From assembly GCA_019636175.1 (NCBI GenBank), contig JAHBYC010000006.1, forward strand, positions 36,357 through 100,356: a stretch of DNA of 64,000 nt. The letters are read 5' to 3'. Positions 8,755-17,697 of this stretch are shown in pieces; the first letter of the stretch is position 1; every line of letters starts with the position of its first letter. This DNA comes from Caulobacter sp. Lineage in GTDB: Bacteria; Pseudomonadota; Alphaproteobacteria; Caulobacterales; Caulobacteraceae. The notes beneath the pieces are model-generated. The model did not search any database. It had not been told where the DNA came from and saw only the letters and a program-made list of their open reading frames with translations. Both the position numbers and the translations under genes were made by a program.

Positions 8755-9641
8755 TGCCGGCCAGCCTCGAGCGCCGCATCTCCGAGGCCGCGGACCTGGT
8801 GACAGTGGCGCTGGACGCCCTGCTGCCACGCGCGGACGGACCCGAACAACGGCTGACCGAGGCGATGCGCTATGCCGCCCTTGGGCCGGGCAAGCGGCTG
8901 CGGCCCTTCTTCGCGCTGGAAACCGGCAAGATGTTCGATCTGCCGGAACGGCCGGTGCTTCGCGCCGCCTGCGCCCTGGAGTGCATCCATGCCTACAGCC
9001 TGGTGCATGACGATCTGCCCTGCATGGATGATGACGATGTACGGCGCGGCCGGCCGACGGTGCATATCGAGTATGACGAGGCTACGGCGGTCCTGACCGG
9101 CGACGCCCTGCAGACAGCGGCCTTCGAGATCCTGGCCCATCCGGACACTCATCCCGACGGCAATGTGCGGGCCGAGCTGGTGCGTCGCCTGGCGATCTCC
9201 TCGGGGGCCCAGGGCATGGCCGGCGGCCAGATGATCGATATCCTGGGGGTTCGTGAGGACCTGGGCGGGGTGGCCCGCATGCAGCGGCTGAAGACCGGCG
9301 CCCTGATCGCCTACGCCTTCGAGATTCCCCTGATCATGGCCCATGCCCAGGAGGCCGAGCGGCACGCCCTGCTGGGGTTCGCCCAGGATCTGGGCCTGGC
9401 CTATCAGATCGTCGATGACGTGCTCGACGCCGAGGGCGATCCGGAAGCCATGGGCAAGGCCACCGGCGGCAAGGACGCGGCGATGGGCAAGGCCAACTAC
9501 GTCACCCTGCTCGGCCTGGACGCGGCCAAGGAGCGGGTCGAGCTGCTGGCCGAACAGACCCGCGCCCATCTGGACGGTTTCGGCGAGCGGGCCGACGTTT
9601 TGAGGGCCTCCGTCGACTTCGTCCTTGGACGGCGCAACTGA
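8754..9641 (+). CDS. ispA: Farnesyl diphosphate synthase (short-chain polyprenyl synthetase)
   Basis: Condenses isopentenyl diphosphate with allylic diphosphates, supplying C15 farnesyl diphosphate for quinones, undecaprenol, hopanoids and carotenoids. The first aspartate-rich motif DDLPCMD starts at residue 86 with the two-residue insertion typical of bacterial FPP synthases. The second motif is DDVLD at residues 221-225. Length 295 is normal. The ATG overlaps the xseB stop. Product length cannot be fixed from sequence: a GGPP synthase (crtE) is not found with crtB in this window, so GGPP must come from elsewhere or from a broad-range enzyme. Confidence 0.92.
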   Translation: MPASLERRISEAADLVTVALDALLPRADGPEQRLTEAMRYAALGPGKRLRPFFALETGKMFDLPERPVLRAACALECIHAYSLVHDDLPCMDDDDVRRGRPTVHIEYDEATAVLTGDALQTAAFEILAHPDTHPDGNVRAELVRRLAISSGAQGMAGGQMIDILGVREDLGGVARMQRLKTGALIAYAFEIPLIMAHAQEAERHALLGFAQDLGLAYQIVDDVLDAEGDPEAMGKATGGKDAAMGKANYVTLLGLDAAKERVELLAEQTRAHLDGFGERADVLRASVDFVLGRRN

Positions 9642-9770
9642 CGCTGCGCGGGACGTCTGCACCGTAAATCCTTCGCCTTGATCAGCAGTTTGGTTGCAGC
9701 AGCCGCGCATCCCGCTAGGTTGAGGCCAATCGGCGGGCCCAATCCGCCAGAATAATGGACTGCCCCACGC

Positions 9771-11684
9771 ATGCCCCCTGTGACCCCGCTGCTCGATACC
9801 GTGGCCTCGCCCGCCGATACCCGTGATTTCGATCTGACCCAGTTGAAACAGCTGGCGACGGAGGTTCGGGCCGAGACGATCGATGCGGTTTCGGTGACGG
9901 GCGGACATCTGGGCGCCGGTCTTGGCGTGGTCGAGCTGACCGTGGCGCTGCACCATGTCTTCGATACGCCCAGGGACATCCTGATCTGGGACGTCGGCCA
10001 CCAGGCCTATCCGCACAAGATTCTCACCGGTCGCCGAGACCGCATGCGCACCCTGCGCCAGGGCGGCGGCCTGTCGGGCTTCACCAAGCGGGCGGAGAGC
10101 GAATACGACGCTTTCGGCGCCGCCCACGCTGCCACCTCCATCTCCGCGGCGCTGGGCTTCTGCGCCGCGCGCGACGCCAAGGGCGAGGACAACAAGGTCA
10201 TCGCGGTGATCGGCGACGGCTCGATGAGCGCCGGCATGGCCTATGAGGCGATGAACAATGCGGTCGAGACCACCGGCCAGCTGATCGTCATTCTCAACGA
10301 CAACGACATGTCCATCGCCCCGCCGGTCGGCGGAATGAGCGCCTATCTGGCGCGGGTGGTGTCGTCGGGCGGCTATCAGTCGCTGCGCAACCTCGGCAAG
10401 TCGATGAGCCGGGTGTTCCCCAAGAGCCTGCAGGAAGCGGCGCGCAAGGCCGAGGAATACGCCCGCGGCATGGTCACCGGCGGCACCTTCTTCGAGGAGC
10501 TGGGCTTTCAGTACGTCGGCCCGATCGACGGCCATGACCTTGACGCCCTGGTCCCGGTCCTTGAAAACGTCAAGGAAATCAATCGCCCGGTCCTGCTGCA
10601 TGTCGTGACGCAGAAGGGCAAGGGCTATGCGCCGGCCGAAAGCGCTGACGACAAGTACCACGGCGTGGTCAAGTTCAACGTGGTCACCGGCGAACAGGCC
10701 AAGGCCGCCGGCGGCCCGCCCAGCTACACCAAGGTCTTCGCCCAGGCCCTGGTGAAGGAAGCCGAGAAGGACGATCGGATCATGGCGGTGACCGCGGCCA
10801 TGCCGTCCGGCACCGGTCTCGACCTTTTCCAGAAGGCCTTTCCCAAGCGCTGCTTCGATGTCGGCATCGCCGAGCAGCACGCCGTCACCTTCGCCGCCGG
10901 CCTGGCGGCCGATGGCATGAAGCCGTTCGCGGCCATCTATTCGACCTTCCTGCAGCGCGGCTACGATCAGGTGGTCCACGATGTGGCCATCCAGCGTCTG
11001 CCCGTGCGGTTCGCCATGGACCGGGCGGGCCTGGTCGGCGCCGATGGTCCGACCCACGCCGGCAGCTTCGATATCGGCTTCATGGGCGCCTTGCCGGGCA
11101 TGGTGCTGATGGCGGCGGCTGATGAGGTCGAACTGGCGCGGATGGTGGCCACGGCGGCGGCGATCGATGATCGCCCCAGCGCCTTCCGCTACCCGCGCGG
11201 CGAAGGCCTCGGTCTGGAGATGCCGACCGTCAACGAACCGCTGGAGATCGGCAAGGGCCGGGTGGTTCGCGAGGGTACGGCGGTGGCCATCGTCTCCTTC
11301 GGCACCCGTCTGTCCGAGAGCCTGAAGGCGGCCGATCTGCTGGCCGCCCGGGGCCTCTCCGCCACCGTCGTCGACGCCCGCTTCGCCAAGCCTCTGGATA
11401 TCGACCTGCTGCTGCGCCTGGCGCGCGAGCATGAGGCGCTGATCACCGTCGAGGAAGGCGCCATGGGCGGCTTTGGCGGGTTCGTTCTGCAGGCCCTGGC
11501 CGAGCACGGGGCGCTGGATCGCGGCCTCAAGGTACGGACCCGGGCCTTGCCCGACATCTTCCAGGACCAGGACAAGCCTGACCTGATGTACGCCCAGGCC
11601 GGTCTCGACGCCGCCGGAATCGCCTCGGGCGCCCTCGGGGCCCTGGGTCTCGACAATGTCGCGACGGCGGGCCGGCGGGCCTGA
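9771..11684 (+). CDS. dxs: 1-deoxy-D-xylulose-5-phosphate synthase
   Basis: First enzyme of the MEP pathway; thiamine-diphosphate-dependent condensation of pyruvate with glyceraldehyde 3-phosphate. The TPP/Mg motif [16 protein letters not shown] is present. The transketolase pyrimidine-binding region holds [15 protein letters not shown] and [15 protein letters not shown], and the C-terminal transketolase domain ends near residue 620. Length 637 is usual. It lies 129 bases after ispA on the same strand, so the window carries both ends of isoprenoid precursor supply next to the carotenoid genes. No RNA leader motif is recognisable upstream. Confidence 0.96.
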   Translation: MPPVTPLLDTVASPADTRDFDLTQLKQLATEVRAETIDAVSVTGGHLGAGLGVVELTVALHHVFDTPRDILIWDVGHQAYPHKILTGRRDRMRTLRQGGGLSGFTKRAESEYDAFGAAHAATSISAALGFCAARDAKGEDNKVIAVIGDGSMSAGMAYEAMNNAVETTGQLIVILNDNDMSIAPPVGGMSAYLARVVSSGGYQSLRNLGKSMSRVFPKSLQEAARKAEEYARGMVTGGTFFEELGFQYVGPIDGHDLDALVPVLENVKEINRPVLLHVVTQKGKGYAPAESADDKYHGVVKFNVVTGEQAKAAGGPPSYTKVFAQALVKEAEKDDRIMAVTAAMPSGTGLDLFQKAFPKRCFDVGIAEQHAVTFAAGLAADGMKPFAAIYSTFLQRGYDQVVHDVAIQRLPVRFAMDRAGLVGADGPTHAGSFDIGFMGALPGMVLMAAADEVELARMVATAAAIDDRPSAFRYPRGEGLGLEMPTVNEPLEIGKGRVVREGTAVAIVSFGTRLSESLKAADLLAARGLSATVVDARFAKPLDIDLLLRLAREHEALITVEEGAMGGFGGFVLQALAEHGALDRGLKVRTRALPDIFQDQDKPDLMYAQAGLDAAGIASGALGALGLDNVATAGRRA

Positions 11685-11691
11685 TCGGATC

Positions 11692-13170
11692 ATGACGGCG
11701 CAGGACGCGGAGCGCTGGCATCAGGCTGGCGCGGCCGCCAGCGCGCGGGGCGACGTCCCGGCGGCCATCAAGGCCTTCGAACAGGCCGCGACCGCCGACC
11801 CGTCCAACGCCGGGCGCAGGGCCCGTCTCGCCGTCGAACGGCTCAGGTTTGGCGATATCCCGGGCGCCCGTCAGGCCGTGGCCGAGGGGCGGGCGATTGG
11901 CGGATCGCCGGATGCGAAGACCCTCGACCGGTTTGGATTTGTGCTCAGCCGGACGGGCGACTTCTCCGAAGCGGTCGCGCTGTTTCGCCAGGCGGCGGCC
12001 CTGGCGCCGCGGGATGTGGCGATCCTGAAGAACCTGGGATGGGGCGAGCAGTATGTCGGCGACCTGGCGGCGGCGGAGGCGGCGCTGCGCCGCGTGCTGA
12101 CCCTGGCGCCGGAGGACGACAAGGCCTGGTTCAGTCTGTCGGGCCTGCCGGGCTGGTCTCCGACCCTGGCCGATGCGGCGGCTCTGGACCGGCTGTTGGG
12201 CGCGGTCGCCGGCGACGCCGAGCGTAGTCTCGGCGTCGGTCACGCCCTGGCCCGCGCGCAGGAGGCCCTTGGCGACTATCCGGCCGCCCTAAAGGCGCTC
12301 GACCGGGCCAAGGCGCCGCGCCGTCGCCAGCGGGCCTTTGACATCGATGCGACCCTGGCGGCCTTCGAGGCGGCGCCGAAAGCCTTCGCCGAGGGGCCGA
12401 CCGGTCCCGGACACCCCTCGGCGGCGCCGATCTTCGTGGTCGGACCGCCCCGCTCGGGCACCACCCTGCTGGACCGAATCCTGTCCAGCCATCCGGCGAT
12501 CACCTCGGCCGGAGAACTGCGGGCCATGCCCTTGCTGGCCCTGCGCGCGGCGGGCATCGGCGCCGAGCGGCCGATCACCGCGGATATCCTGATGCGCGGC
12601 GCCCGCGCGCCGGCGGCGCCCCTTGGCGCGGCCTATGTCGAGGCGGCGGCGGCCATGAGCGGCGGCGGCGGGCGATACATCGACAAGCGTCCCTTCAACC
12701 TGATCTTCGCCGGCTTCATCGCCCGCGTCCTGCCCAACGCCAGAATTCTGCGCATGCGGCGAAATCCGGCCGACACCGTGCTGGGCAACTACCGCCAGTT
12801 CTTCGGCTCAGGCTCCCTGTTTCACGACTACAGCTACGACCTGGTCCATACGGCCCGCTACGTCGCGGGGCTGGAGGCTCTGAGCGAGGCCTGGGAGGCC
12901 TTGCTGCCGCCGGATCGCTACAGGGTGATCGACTATGAGGCGCTGGTCGCCGAGCCCGAGCGGGAAATCCGCCAGGCTCTGGCCTTTCTGGGTCTGGACT
13001 GGGATCCCCGGTGTCTGGATTTCCATCGCAATGAGGCGGGCGTCTCCACCGCCTCCGCCGTCCAGGTGCGTGAGCCGCTGCACGATCGCAACATCGGCCT
13101 CTGGCGGCGTTACGGCGAAGGGTTCGGGCCGGCGATGGACATCTTGAGGGCCGCCAGCCGGCTGGAATGA
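11692..13170 (+). CDS. TPR-sulfotransferase fusion protein
   Basis: The N-terminal 220 residues are helical tetratricopeptide-type repeats (for example AAIKAFEQAATADPSNAGRR). The C-terminal part is a Sulfotransfer_3-type domain with the PAPS 5'-phosphosulfate loop VGPPRSGTTLLDRIL starting near residue 250, and a later RMRRNPADTVLGNY segment that resembles the 3'-phosphate-binding region. It should transfer sulfate from PAPS to an unknown acceptor. The ATG at 11692 follows the dxs stop by seven bases; the frame is open to 11656 but that part overlaps dxs. No signal peptide or membrane helix is evident, so it is probably cytoplasmic. Confidence 0.85.
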   Translation: MTAQDAERWHQAGAAASARGDVPAAIKAFEQAATADPSNAGRRARLAVERLRFGDIPGARQAVAEGRAIGGSPDAKTLDRFGFVLSRTGDFSEAVALFRQAAALAPRDVAILKNLGWGEQYVGDLAAAEAALRRVLTLAPEDDKAWFSLSGLPGWSPTLADAAALDRLLGAVAGDAERSLGVGHALARAQEALGDYPAALKALDRAKAPRRRQRAFDIDATLAAFEAAPKAFAEGPTGPGHPSAAPIFVVGPPRSGTTLLDRILSSHPAITSAGELRAMPLLALRAAGIGAERPITADILMRGARAPAAPLGAAYVEAAAAMSGGGGRYIDKRPFNLIFAGFIARVLPNARILRMRRNPADTVLGNYRQFFGSGSLFHDYSYDLVHTARYVAGLEALSEAWEALLPPDRYRVIDYEALVAEPEREIRQALAFLGLDWDPRCLDFHRNEAGVSTASAVQVREPLHDRNIGLWRRYGEGFGPAMDILRAASRLE

Positions 13171-13171
13171 C

Positions 13172-13645
13172 CTAGGCCGTGCAGGCCTTGAAGAACCCGG
13201 CCACCTGCGGCCGGTCCGCGGCATTGGCGGCCAGCTTCACCGATCGGGAATCCTGCACCAGGGTCAGGTCGCCGGTGCGGGCGAAGCGGGCGAGGGCCTT
13301 GTTGGCCGCCCGGGTGCTGGCTTCCAGATAGTGGCCTTCGCCCATGCCGCTGGGGCCGCCCGTCGCGGCCAGGGTCGCGCGTTCGCGACCGGAGGCCAGG
13401 ACGATGGCCGGCGCGGGGGCGGCGGAAACGGTCGATACCGTCACCTCGCCCGCGCCGGGCTGGCAGGTCATCATCAGGACGACATTGTCGGAAGCCGGGG
13501 CGCCATAGGCCAGCTTGGCCCCTTCCTCAGGGGTCTGCTGCAGCGACCACGCCATGTCCGACGACAGGGCTTGCTGTCCATGCATGCAGCTCCCCAGCAA
13601 AAGGAGGGGGGCGGTCATGCCGAGAATGGCGGTCAGACGGATCAT
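13172..13645 (-). CDS. Small putative lipoprotein
   Basis: Family not recognised. The 157-residue product begins with a lipoprotein signal peptide (MIRLTAILGMTAPLLLLGSC), with the lipobox cysteine at residue 20. The mature domain is beta-rich and about 135 residues long. GGGAAGCC precedes the start. It converges on the sulfotransferase gene with a one-base gap and lies 115 bases downstream of flgH on the same strand, so it could be a distal member of the flgF-flgG-flgA-flgH transcript; nothing in its sequence shows a flagellar role. Confidence 0.65.
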   Translation of the reverse strand: MIRLTAILGMTAPLLLLGSCMHGQQALSSDMAWSLQQTPEEGAKLAYGAPASDNVVLMMTCQPGAGEVTVSTVSAAPAPAIVLASGRERATLAATGGPSGMGEGHYLEASTRAANKALARFARTGDLTLVQDSRSVKLAANAADRPQVAGFFKACTA

Positions 13646-13760
13646 GATTTGGCTTCCCTTCGCTCACTCAACGCAGCGAAGGGGCATCGGTTCACCACCC
13701 GGCAGATTTTGCCGCCGGCGGCACCCCTGCTCCACAGGGTCCGGAGCAAGGGCCGCCAAC

Positions 13761-14510
13761 TCAGAACGGGCTGAAGGTTTCGACCAGGGCCTGGCCGGCC
13801 GGGGTCTTCTGCACCCGGCTCTGGTCGCCGCGTCCGCCATAGGAGATGCGGGCCTCGGCGATCTGGGTGTGCTTGATCGTGTTGGCGGCGCTGATGTCGG
13901 CCGGCCGGACGATGCCGGAGATGGTCAGGCGTCGCACCTCGTTGTTGGTCCGCACCTCCTGGGTGCCCTGGATGACCAGGTTGCCGTTGGGCAGGACGCC
14001 GGTGACCACCGCGGCGATGGTCAGGCTGATCTTCTCGGCCCGGGCCACCGCGCCGCTGCCGCTGGTGCCGGTCGTGCCGTTGGTCTCGATGGCGTTCGAC
14101 GGGTCGAAGCCGCCGGGAAACAGCTTGCCCAGGCTGCCCTCAAGGCCAAAGAAGTGCGGAATGCCCGCCTTCATGCCGCTGGTCCGGCTGGCCGAGGTGG
14201 TGTTCTGGGTCTGGGCGCTGTCGTTGATGTCGATGTTGACCGTCAGGATGTCGCCGATCCGGCCGGCCCGCTGGTCGTTGAAGAAGGCCCGGGCGCCGGT
14301 GCGCCACAGACTGTTGGCCGAGGCGGCCCGCGGCTCCTCCTGGCGGACATCGACCAGGGTCTGGGTCTGGGGAACCAGCTGGGCGGGATAGCCGACGGGC
14401 GAGAGCTTGGGACCCATGACCGCGTCGGAGGCGTCGGAAAGGGCGCCGTTGACGGTGCCGCAGGCGGCCAGGGGCAGGATGGCGATAAGCGAAAGCAAGG
14501 TCGAACGCAT
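13761..14510 (-). CDS. flgH: Flagellar L-ring protein
   Basis: Outer-membrane lipoprotein that forms the L-ring bushing around the flagellar rod. The lipobox is LAAC with Cys17. The family core is visible: LWRTGARAFFNDQRAGRIGDIL, then NLVIQGTQEVRTNNE and ISGIVRPADISAANTI. Length 249 is typical. It is the fourth gene of a minus-strand run flgF-flgG-flgA-flgH, 12 bases after flgA. The P-ring gene flgI, usually a neighbour in other bacteria, is not present in this window. Confidence 0.95.
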   Translation of the reverse strand: MRSTLLSLIAILPLAACGTVNGALSDASDAVMGPKLSPVGYPAQLVPQTQTLVDVRQEEPRAASANSLWRTGARAFFNDQRAGRIGDILTVNIDINDSAQTQNTTSASRTSGMKAGIPHFFGLEGSLGKLFPGGFDPSNAIETNGTTGTSGSGAVARAEKISLTIAAVVTGVLPNGNLVIQGTQEVRTNNEVRRLTISGIVRPADISAANTIKHTQIAEARISYGGRGDQSRVQKTPAGQALVETFSPF

Positions 14511-14522
14511 GGGGGTGAGCCT

Positions 14523-15290
14523 CTATCGGGCGGCGAACTGGGAGCCGGCGGCTTTCAGCCGCTGGGCTTCGGGACCGGTCGCGGCGGCGCCGGGACCGGT
14601 GGCGACCGCCTCGATGACCTTCTTCGAGGCGGGATTCTGTATATTGAGCGTGTCGCCGGTGGCGGCGGTCTTCAGGGCCTTGCCCTGCATGGTCAGGGTG
14701 ACATAGCCGTCTGACCAGGTGACGGTGACCATCTCGCCGGCCTTGATCACCACCGGGGCGCTGACGTCGCGGGTCGAGACCAGGGCGCCTTCCCGCAGAG
14801 GCCGCTTGGCGGCCAGGCCGATGATCTGGTCGGCGTCGCGGGGCGCGTCCGACGGGGCGCCGACGGCCTTGGTCCAGACCAGATCCTCAGGCTGCACAAT
14901 CTCGCCGGCGCTCAGCGACCGGCTGTAGGAAAGCACCTCGACATTGCCGCGGGCGACAGCCGGGCTGGCGGTCGGCGCCGCGCCGCCCGTCGATCCGCCG
15001 CCGCCGCGAACCATGATCCGGCGAAAGCCCTGGGGATTGTCCCACTGCAGACCGGCGCGCCAGGCCATCACCTGCACCGCGCGGGCGTCGAGCACCACGG
15101 TCGGGCCGGTGCGGTTGGCCACCAGCACATCCGCAGCCCCGCCAGCGCCCTCGAACAGGTCGCCCAGGGTCACCCGGCCGTCGCTGTCGTTGACCTCGGC
15201 CCTCAGCGTCACGGGCCCGGCGAAGGCCGGCGCGGCGAGAACCAGGGCGGCGGAGAGGCCGGCGCAGAAGCGGATCACGGCGCGGGCCAT
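14523..15290 (-). CDS. flgA: Flagellar basal-body P-ring assembly protein (chaperone)
   Basis: Periplasmic chaperone for FlgI in P-ring assembly. A Sec signal peptide covers about residues 1-24 (ending LAAPAFA). The C-terminal half carries the SAF/ChapFlgA core: RSLSAGEIVQPEDLVW, RPLREGALVSTRDV, then MVTVTWSDGYVTLTMQGKAL. Length 255 fits. The ATG overlaps the flgG stop (TGATG). The presence of flgA without flgI means its partner is encoded elsewhere in the genome. Confidence 0.93.
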   Translation of the reverse strand: MARAVIRFCAGLSAALVLAAPAFAGPVTLRAEVNDSDGRVTLGDLFEGAGGAADVLVANRTGPTVVLDARAVQVMAWRAGLQWDNPQGFRRIMVRGGGGSTGGAAPTASPAVARGNVEVLSYSRSLSAGEIVQPEDLVWTKAVGAPSDAPRDADQIIGLAAKRPLREGALVSTRDVSAPVVIKAGEMVTVTWSDGYVTLTMQGKALKTAATGDTLNIQNPASKKVIEAVATGPGAAATGPEAQRLKAAGSQFAAR

Positions 15291-16078
15291 CAGGCCTTCA
15301 CCTGGTTGGCGGCCTGCAGCATCTCGTCGGCGGTGGTGATGACCTTGGAGTTCATCTCATAGGCCCGCTGGGCGACGATCAGGGCAGTGATTTCGCTGAC
15401 GGCGTCGACGTTCGACGCCTCGGTGTAGCCCTGCAGCAGCTGGCCAAAGCCGACCGATCCGGGGGCGCCGGTCACCGCCGCGCCCGAGGCGCCGCTCTCC
15501 ATGAACAGGTTGTCGCCCATGGCCTCAAGGCCGGCCTCGTTGATGAAGGTCGCCAGCTCGATCTGCCCGGCGACCTCCGGGGCGGCCGCGCCCTCCTTGG
15601 TCACCTGCACCTGACCGGTCTTGGAGACGGTCACGTCGACCGCGTCCTGCGGAATGGTCACCGCCGGCTGGATCAGATAGCCGTCCTCGGTGACCAGCTG
15701 GCCCTGGTCGTTGACCGCCAGATTGCCGGCGCGGGTGTAGGCCGTCTCGCCGGTCGGCAGCAGCACCTGGAAGTAGCCCCGACCCTGGATGGCCAAGTCG
15801 TAGCGATTGTCGGTGCGGGTCATCGAGCCCTGGCTGGTGATCCGGTAGGTGCTGCCGGCCTTGACGCCGCCGCCGATCTGGATGCCGGTCGGAACCACCG
15901 TGCCTTGATCCGAGGACTGGGTCCCGGCCCGCTCCAGCGACTGGTAGAGCAGGTCCTGGAACTCGGCCCGCTGACGCTTGAAGCCAACGGTGTTCATGTT
16001 GGCGATGTTGTTCGAGATGACCTCGACGTTCAGCTGCTGGGCCGACATGCCGGTTGCGGCGGTGCGGAGAGCCTGCAT
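15290..16078 (-). CDS. flgG: Flagellar distal rod protein
   Basis: Axial protein forming the distal rod of the flagellum, exported through the flagellar type III system. The N-terminal rod signature SNNIANMNTVGFKRQRAEFQ and the C-terminal helix ending in MLQAANQVKA are both complete. The central FlgE/F/G-like region includes YDLAIQGRGYFQVLLP. Length 262 is the usual size. It starts 23 bases after flgF and overlaps flgA by one base. Transcription is probably driven by the sigma-54 site upstream of flgF. Confidence 0.97.
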   Translation of the reverse strand: MQALRTAATGMSAQQLNVEVISNNIANMNTVGFKRQRAEFQDLLYQSLERAGTQSSDQGTVVPTGIQIGGGVKAGSTYRITSQGSMTRTDNRYDLAIQGRGYFQVLLPTGETAYTRAGNLAVNDQGQLVTEDGYLIQPAVTIPQDAVDVTVSKTGQVQVTKEGAAAPEVAGQIELATFINEAGLEAMGDNLFMESGASGAAVTGAPGSVGFGQLLQGYTEASNVDAVSEITALIVAQRAYEMNSKVITTADEMLQAANQVKA

Positions 16079-16101
16079 CGGTTTCTACTCCCTGTGACTC
16101 A

Positions 16102-16836
16102 TCAGGCGACCCGGCCCAGGCGCTCGATGGCGCGACGGGACAGGTCGGCGGTGTTTTCCATGGCCTTGACCACGCCCTCATAGGCGCGGCTGACCTCGAT
16201 CATCCGGGTGATCTGCATGATCGGATTGACGTTGGAGCCCTCCAGCATGCCCTGGCGAACCTGCGAGGCCGTGTCGGCCGTCGGCTGGGCGTTGGAGACG
16301 TTCTTGAGCAGGTTGTTCTGGTCCTTGGCCAGGACCGACCGGTCGTCGAAGACGAAGACGCCGACCTTGGCCACCCGTTCCCCGGCCTGGCTGACCGTGC
16401 CGTCCGCGGCGATGGCGACGGGCCCCTTGGCGGGATCAACGACAATCTCTCCGCCATCGCCCATGACCGGATCGCCGGCCTGGGTGGTCAGCTTGCCCTC
16501 GGATGACAGGGTGAAGTGGCCGTCGCGGGTGTAGCGCTCGCCGGCCGAGGTGTTGACCTTGAAGAAGCCCTTGCCCTCGATGGCCAGGTCGAAGTCGCCG
16601 CCGGTCGTCCGCAACGGACCCTGCGAGAAGTCCCGCGCCACCCCGTCATCGAGCACGAATTTCACCGGGTTGGGATCGCCGGTCATCGCCGCCGGCGCCT
16701 GGGCCTCGGTGCGGACCATCAGGGACTCCACCTTGAAGCCGGTGGTGTCGCTGTTGGAGATGTTGTTGGCGATGACGTCCATCTCGCGGCGAAGGGTCAT
16801 CTGGCGCGACAGACTGACGTAGAGCGTGTTGTCCAT
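16102..16836 (-). CDS. flgF: Flagellar proximal rod protein
   Basis: Rod protein of the FlgE/F/G family. The N terminus begins MDNTLYVSLSRQMTLRREMD, followed by the rod signature ANNISNSDTTGFK; the middle has FDLAIEGKGFFKVNT; the C terminus ends with the coiled coil MIEVSRAYEGVVKAMENTA. Length 244 is typical. It is the first gene of the operon. A sigma-54 promoter sequence lies 53 bases upstream of the ATG, consistent with late (hook-basal-body) flagellar control in Caulobacter-like bacteria. Confidence 0.96.
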   Translation of the reverse strand: MDNTLYVSLSRQMTLRREMDVIANNISNSDTTGFKVESLMVRTEAQAPAAMTGDPNPVKFVLDDGVARDFSQGPLRTTGGDFDLAIEGKGFFKVNTSAGERYTRDGHFTLSSEGKLTTQAGDPVMGDGGEIVVDPAKGPVAIAADGTVSQAGERVAKVGVFVFDDRSVLAKDQNNLLKNVSNAQPTADTASQVRQGMLEGSNVNPIMQITRMIEVSRAYEGVVKAMENTADLSRRAIERLGRVA

Positions 16837-16888
16837 TCGTGACCTCCCTTAACAACCGCGACGGGGCGTCGCTGCTCGTGGTTAAGCC

Positions 16889-16904
16889 TGCAAACCTTGG
16901 GCCA
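16889..16904 (-). promoter_or_regulatory. Sigma-54 promoter for flgF operon
   Basis: On the minus strand the sequence reads TGGCCC-AAGGT-TTGCA, matching the -24/-12 consensus TGGCAC-N5-TTGCA in all but one of the fixed positions, with the required ten bases between the GG and GC dinucleotides. It ends 53 bases before the flgF ATG and points towards it. In Caulobacter, middle and late flagellar operons use sigma-54 with FlbD as activator. No FlbD site was identified with confidence. Confidence 0.8.
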
Positions 16905-17058
16905 GTCTGAAAGTCTTGAAAAATCAACGAACAAGAAGGTTAACGCGGCCTGGGCGGCGGATTCTGCCGGGCGCCTTTGGGGGTGGGCACAAACCCATCC
17001 TTAACCAACTCCCGCCACTAAGGAGTCGGGCGCGCATGCCCGAGGAGCGCGAGTCACC

Positions 17059-17670
17059 GTGTCCAAGGACAAGGCCAAGGAAACCGAAGCCGCGACGGAA
17101 GACGCCGAGGGCGTCGACGGCGAGGCGGCTGCCGGCAAGAAGAAGCCGCCGCTGAAGATGCTGATCATCGCCGGCGCGGCGGCCGTTCTCGTGCTCGGCG
17201 GGGGCGGCGGGGCGGCCTTCATGTTCCTCAAGCCCAAACCCGACGCCGCGCACGGTGAGGCCGCCGCGAAGGAAAAACCCAAGAAAAAGAAGAAGGAAGG
17301 CGGCGAGCACGGCGGCGGCGGCAAGGCCGAGCCGGGCGCCGCGACCGTCAAGGAAGGGCCGGACGGGATCGTCTTCTACACCCTGCCTGACATCGTGGTG
17401 AACATGCAGACCGCGGACGGGCGGCCGACCTTCCTCAAGCTCAAGCTGACCCTTGAACTGCCCGACGAGGAGCTGGTCGACGAGCTGAACCCGGCGATGC
17501 CGCGGATGAACGACATGTTCCAGACCTTCCTGCGCGAGATGCGGCCGGAGGACCTTTCCGGCAGCCAGGGCAGCTATCAGCTGCGGATGGAAATTCTGCG
17601 CCGCGTAAACCTGCTGGTGGCGCCCTCGAAGGTAAATGCGGTGCTGATCGAGGAGATGCTGATCAACTAG
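17059..17670 (+). CDS. fliL: Flagellar basal-body-associated protein
   Basis: Inner-membrane protein that surrounds the stator and supports torque. One transmembrane helix lies at about residues 33-53, after a charged cytoplasmic N terminus; the periplasmic domain starts near residue 100 with GIVFYTLPDIVVNMQTADG and ends with the family-typical RINLLV-like segment and VNAVLIEEMLIN. A lysine-rich linker (KEKPKKKKKEGG) separates helix and domain. The start is GTG at 17059; no better codon is in frame. Length 203 is slightly long. It heads the run fliL-fliM and three downstream envelope genes. Confidence 0.93.
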   Translation: MSKDKAKETEAATEDAEGVDGEAAAGKKKPPLKMLIIAGAAAVLVLGGGGGAAFMFLKPKPDAAHGEAAAKEKPKKKKKEGGEHGGGGKAEPGAATVKEGPDGIVFYTLPDIVVNMQTADGRPTFLKLKLTLELPDEELVDELNPAMPRMNDMFQTFLREMRPEDLSGSQGSYQLRMEILRRVNLLVAPSKVNAVLIEEMLIN

Positions 17671-17697
17671 GCCTCCGGCCCGGTTGCGCGATTGTCC

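Noticed and set aside
8628-11693. A 1021-codon minus-strand open frame opposite ispA and dxs
   Set aside because: Both plus-strand genes have complete catalytic motifs; the antisense translation is low-complexity and matches no family.
13710-13723. Perfect palindrome TGCCGCCGGCGGCA as a terminator of the flgF operon
   Set aside because: There is no loop and no T run; the event is expected by chance in such GC-rich sequence.
16984-17000. TGGGCAC as a sigma-54 site for fliL
   Set aside because: There is no TTGC at the required distance and the GG-N10-GC spacing fails.
16940-17006. A full CtrA box upstream of fliL
   Set aside because: Only isolated TTAAC(C) half sites are present at 16940 and 17001; no TTAA lies seven bases away from either, so they are reported only as weak support.
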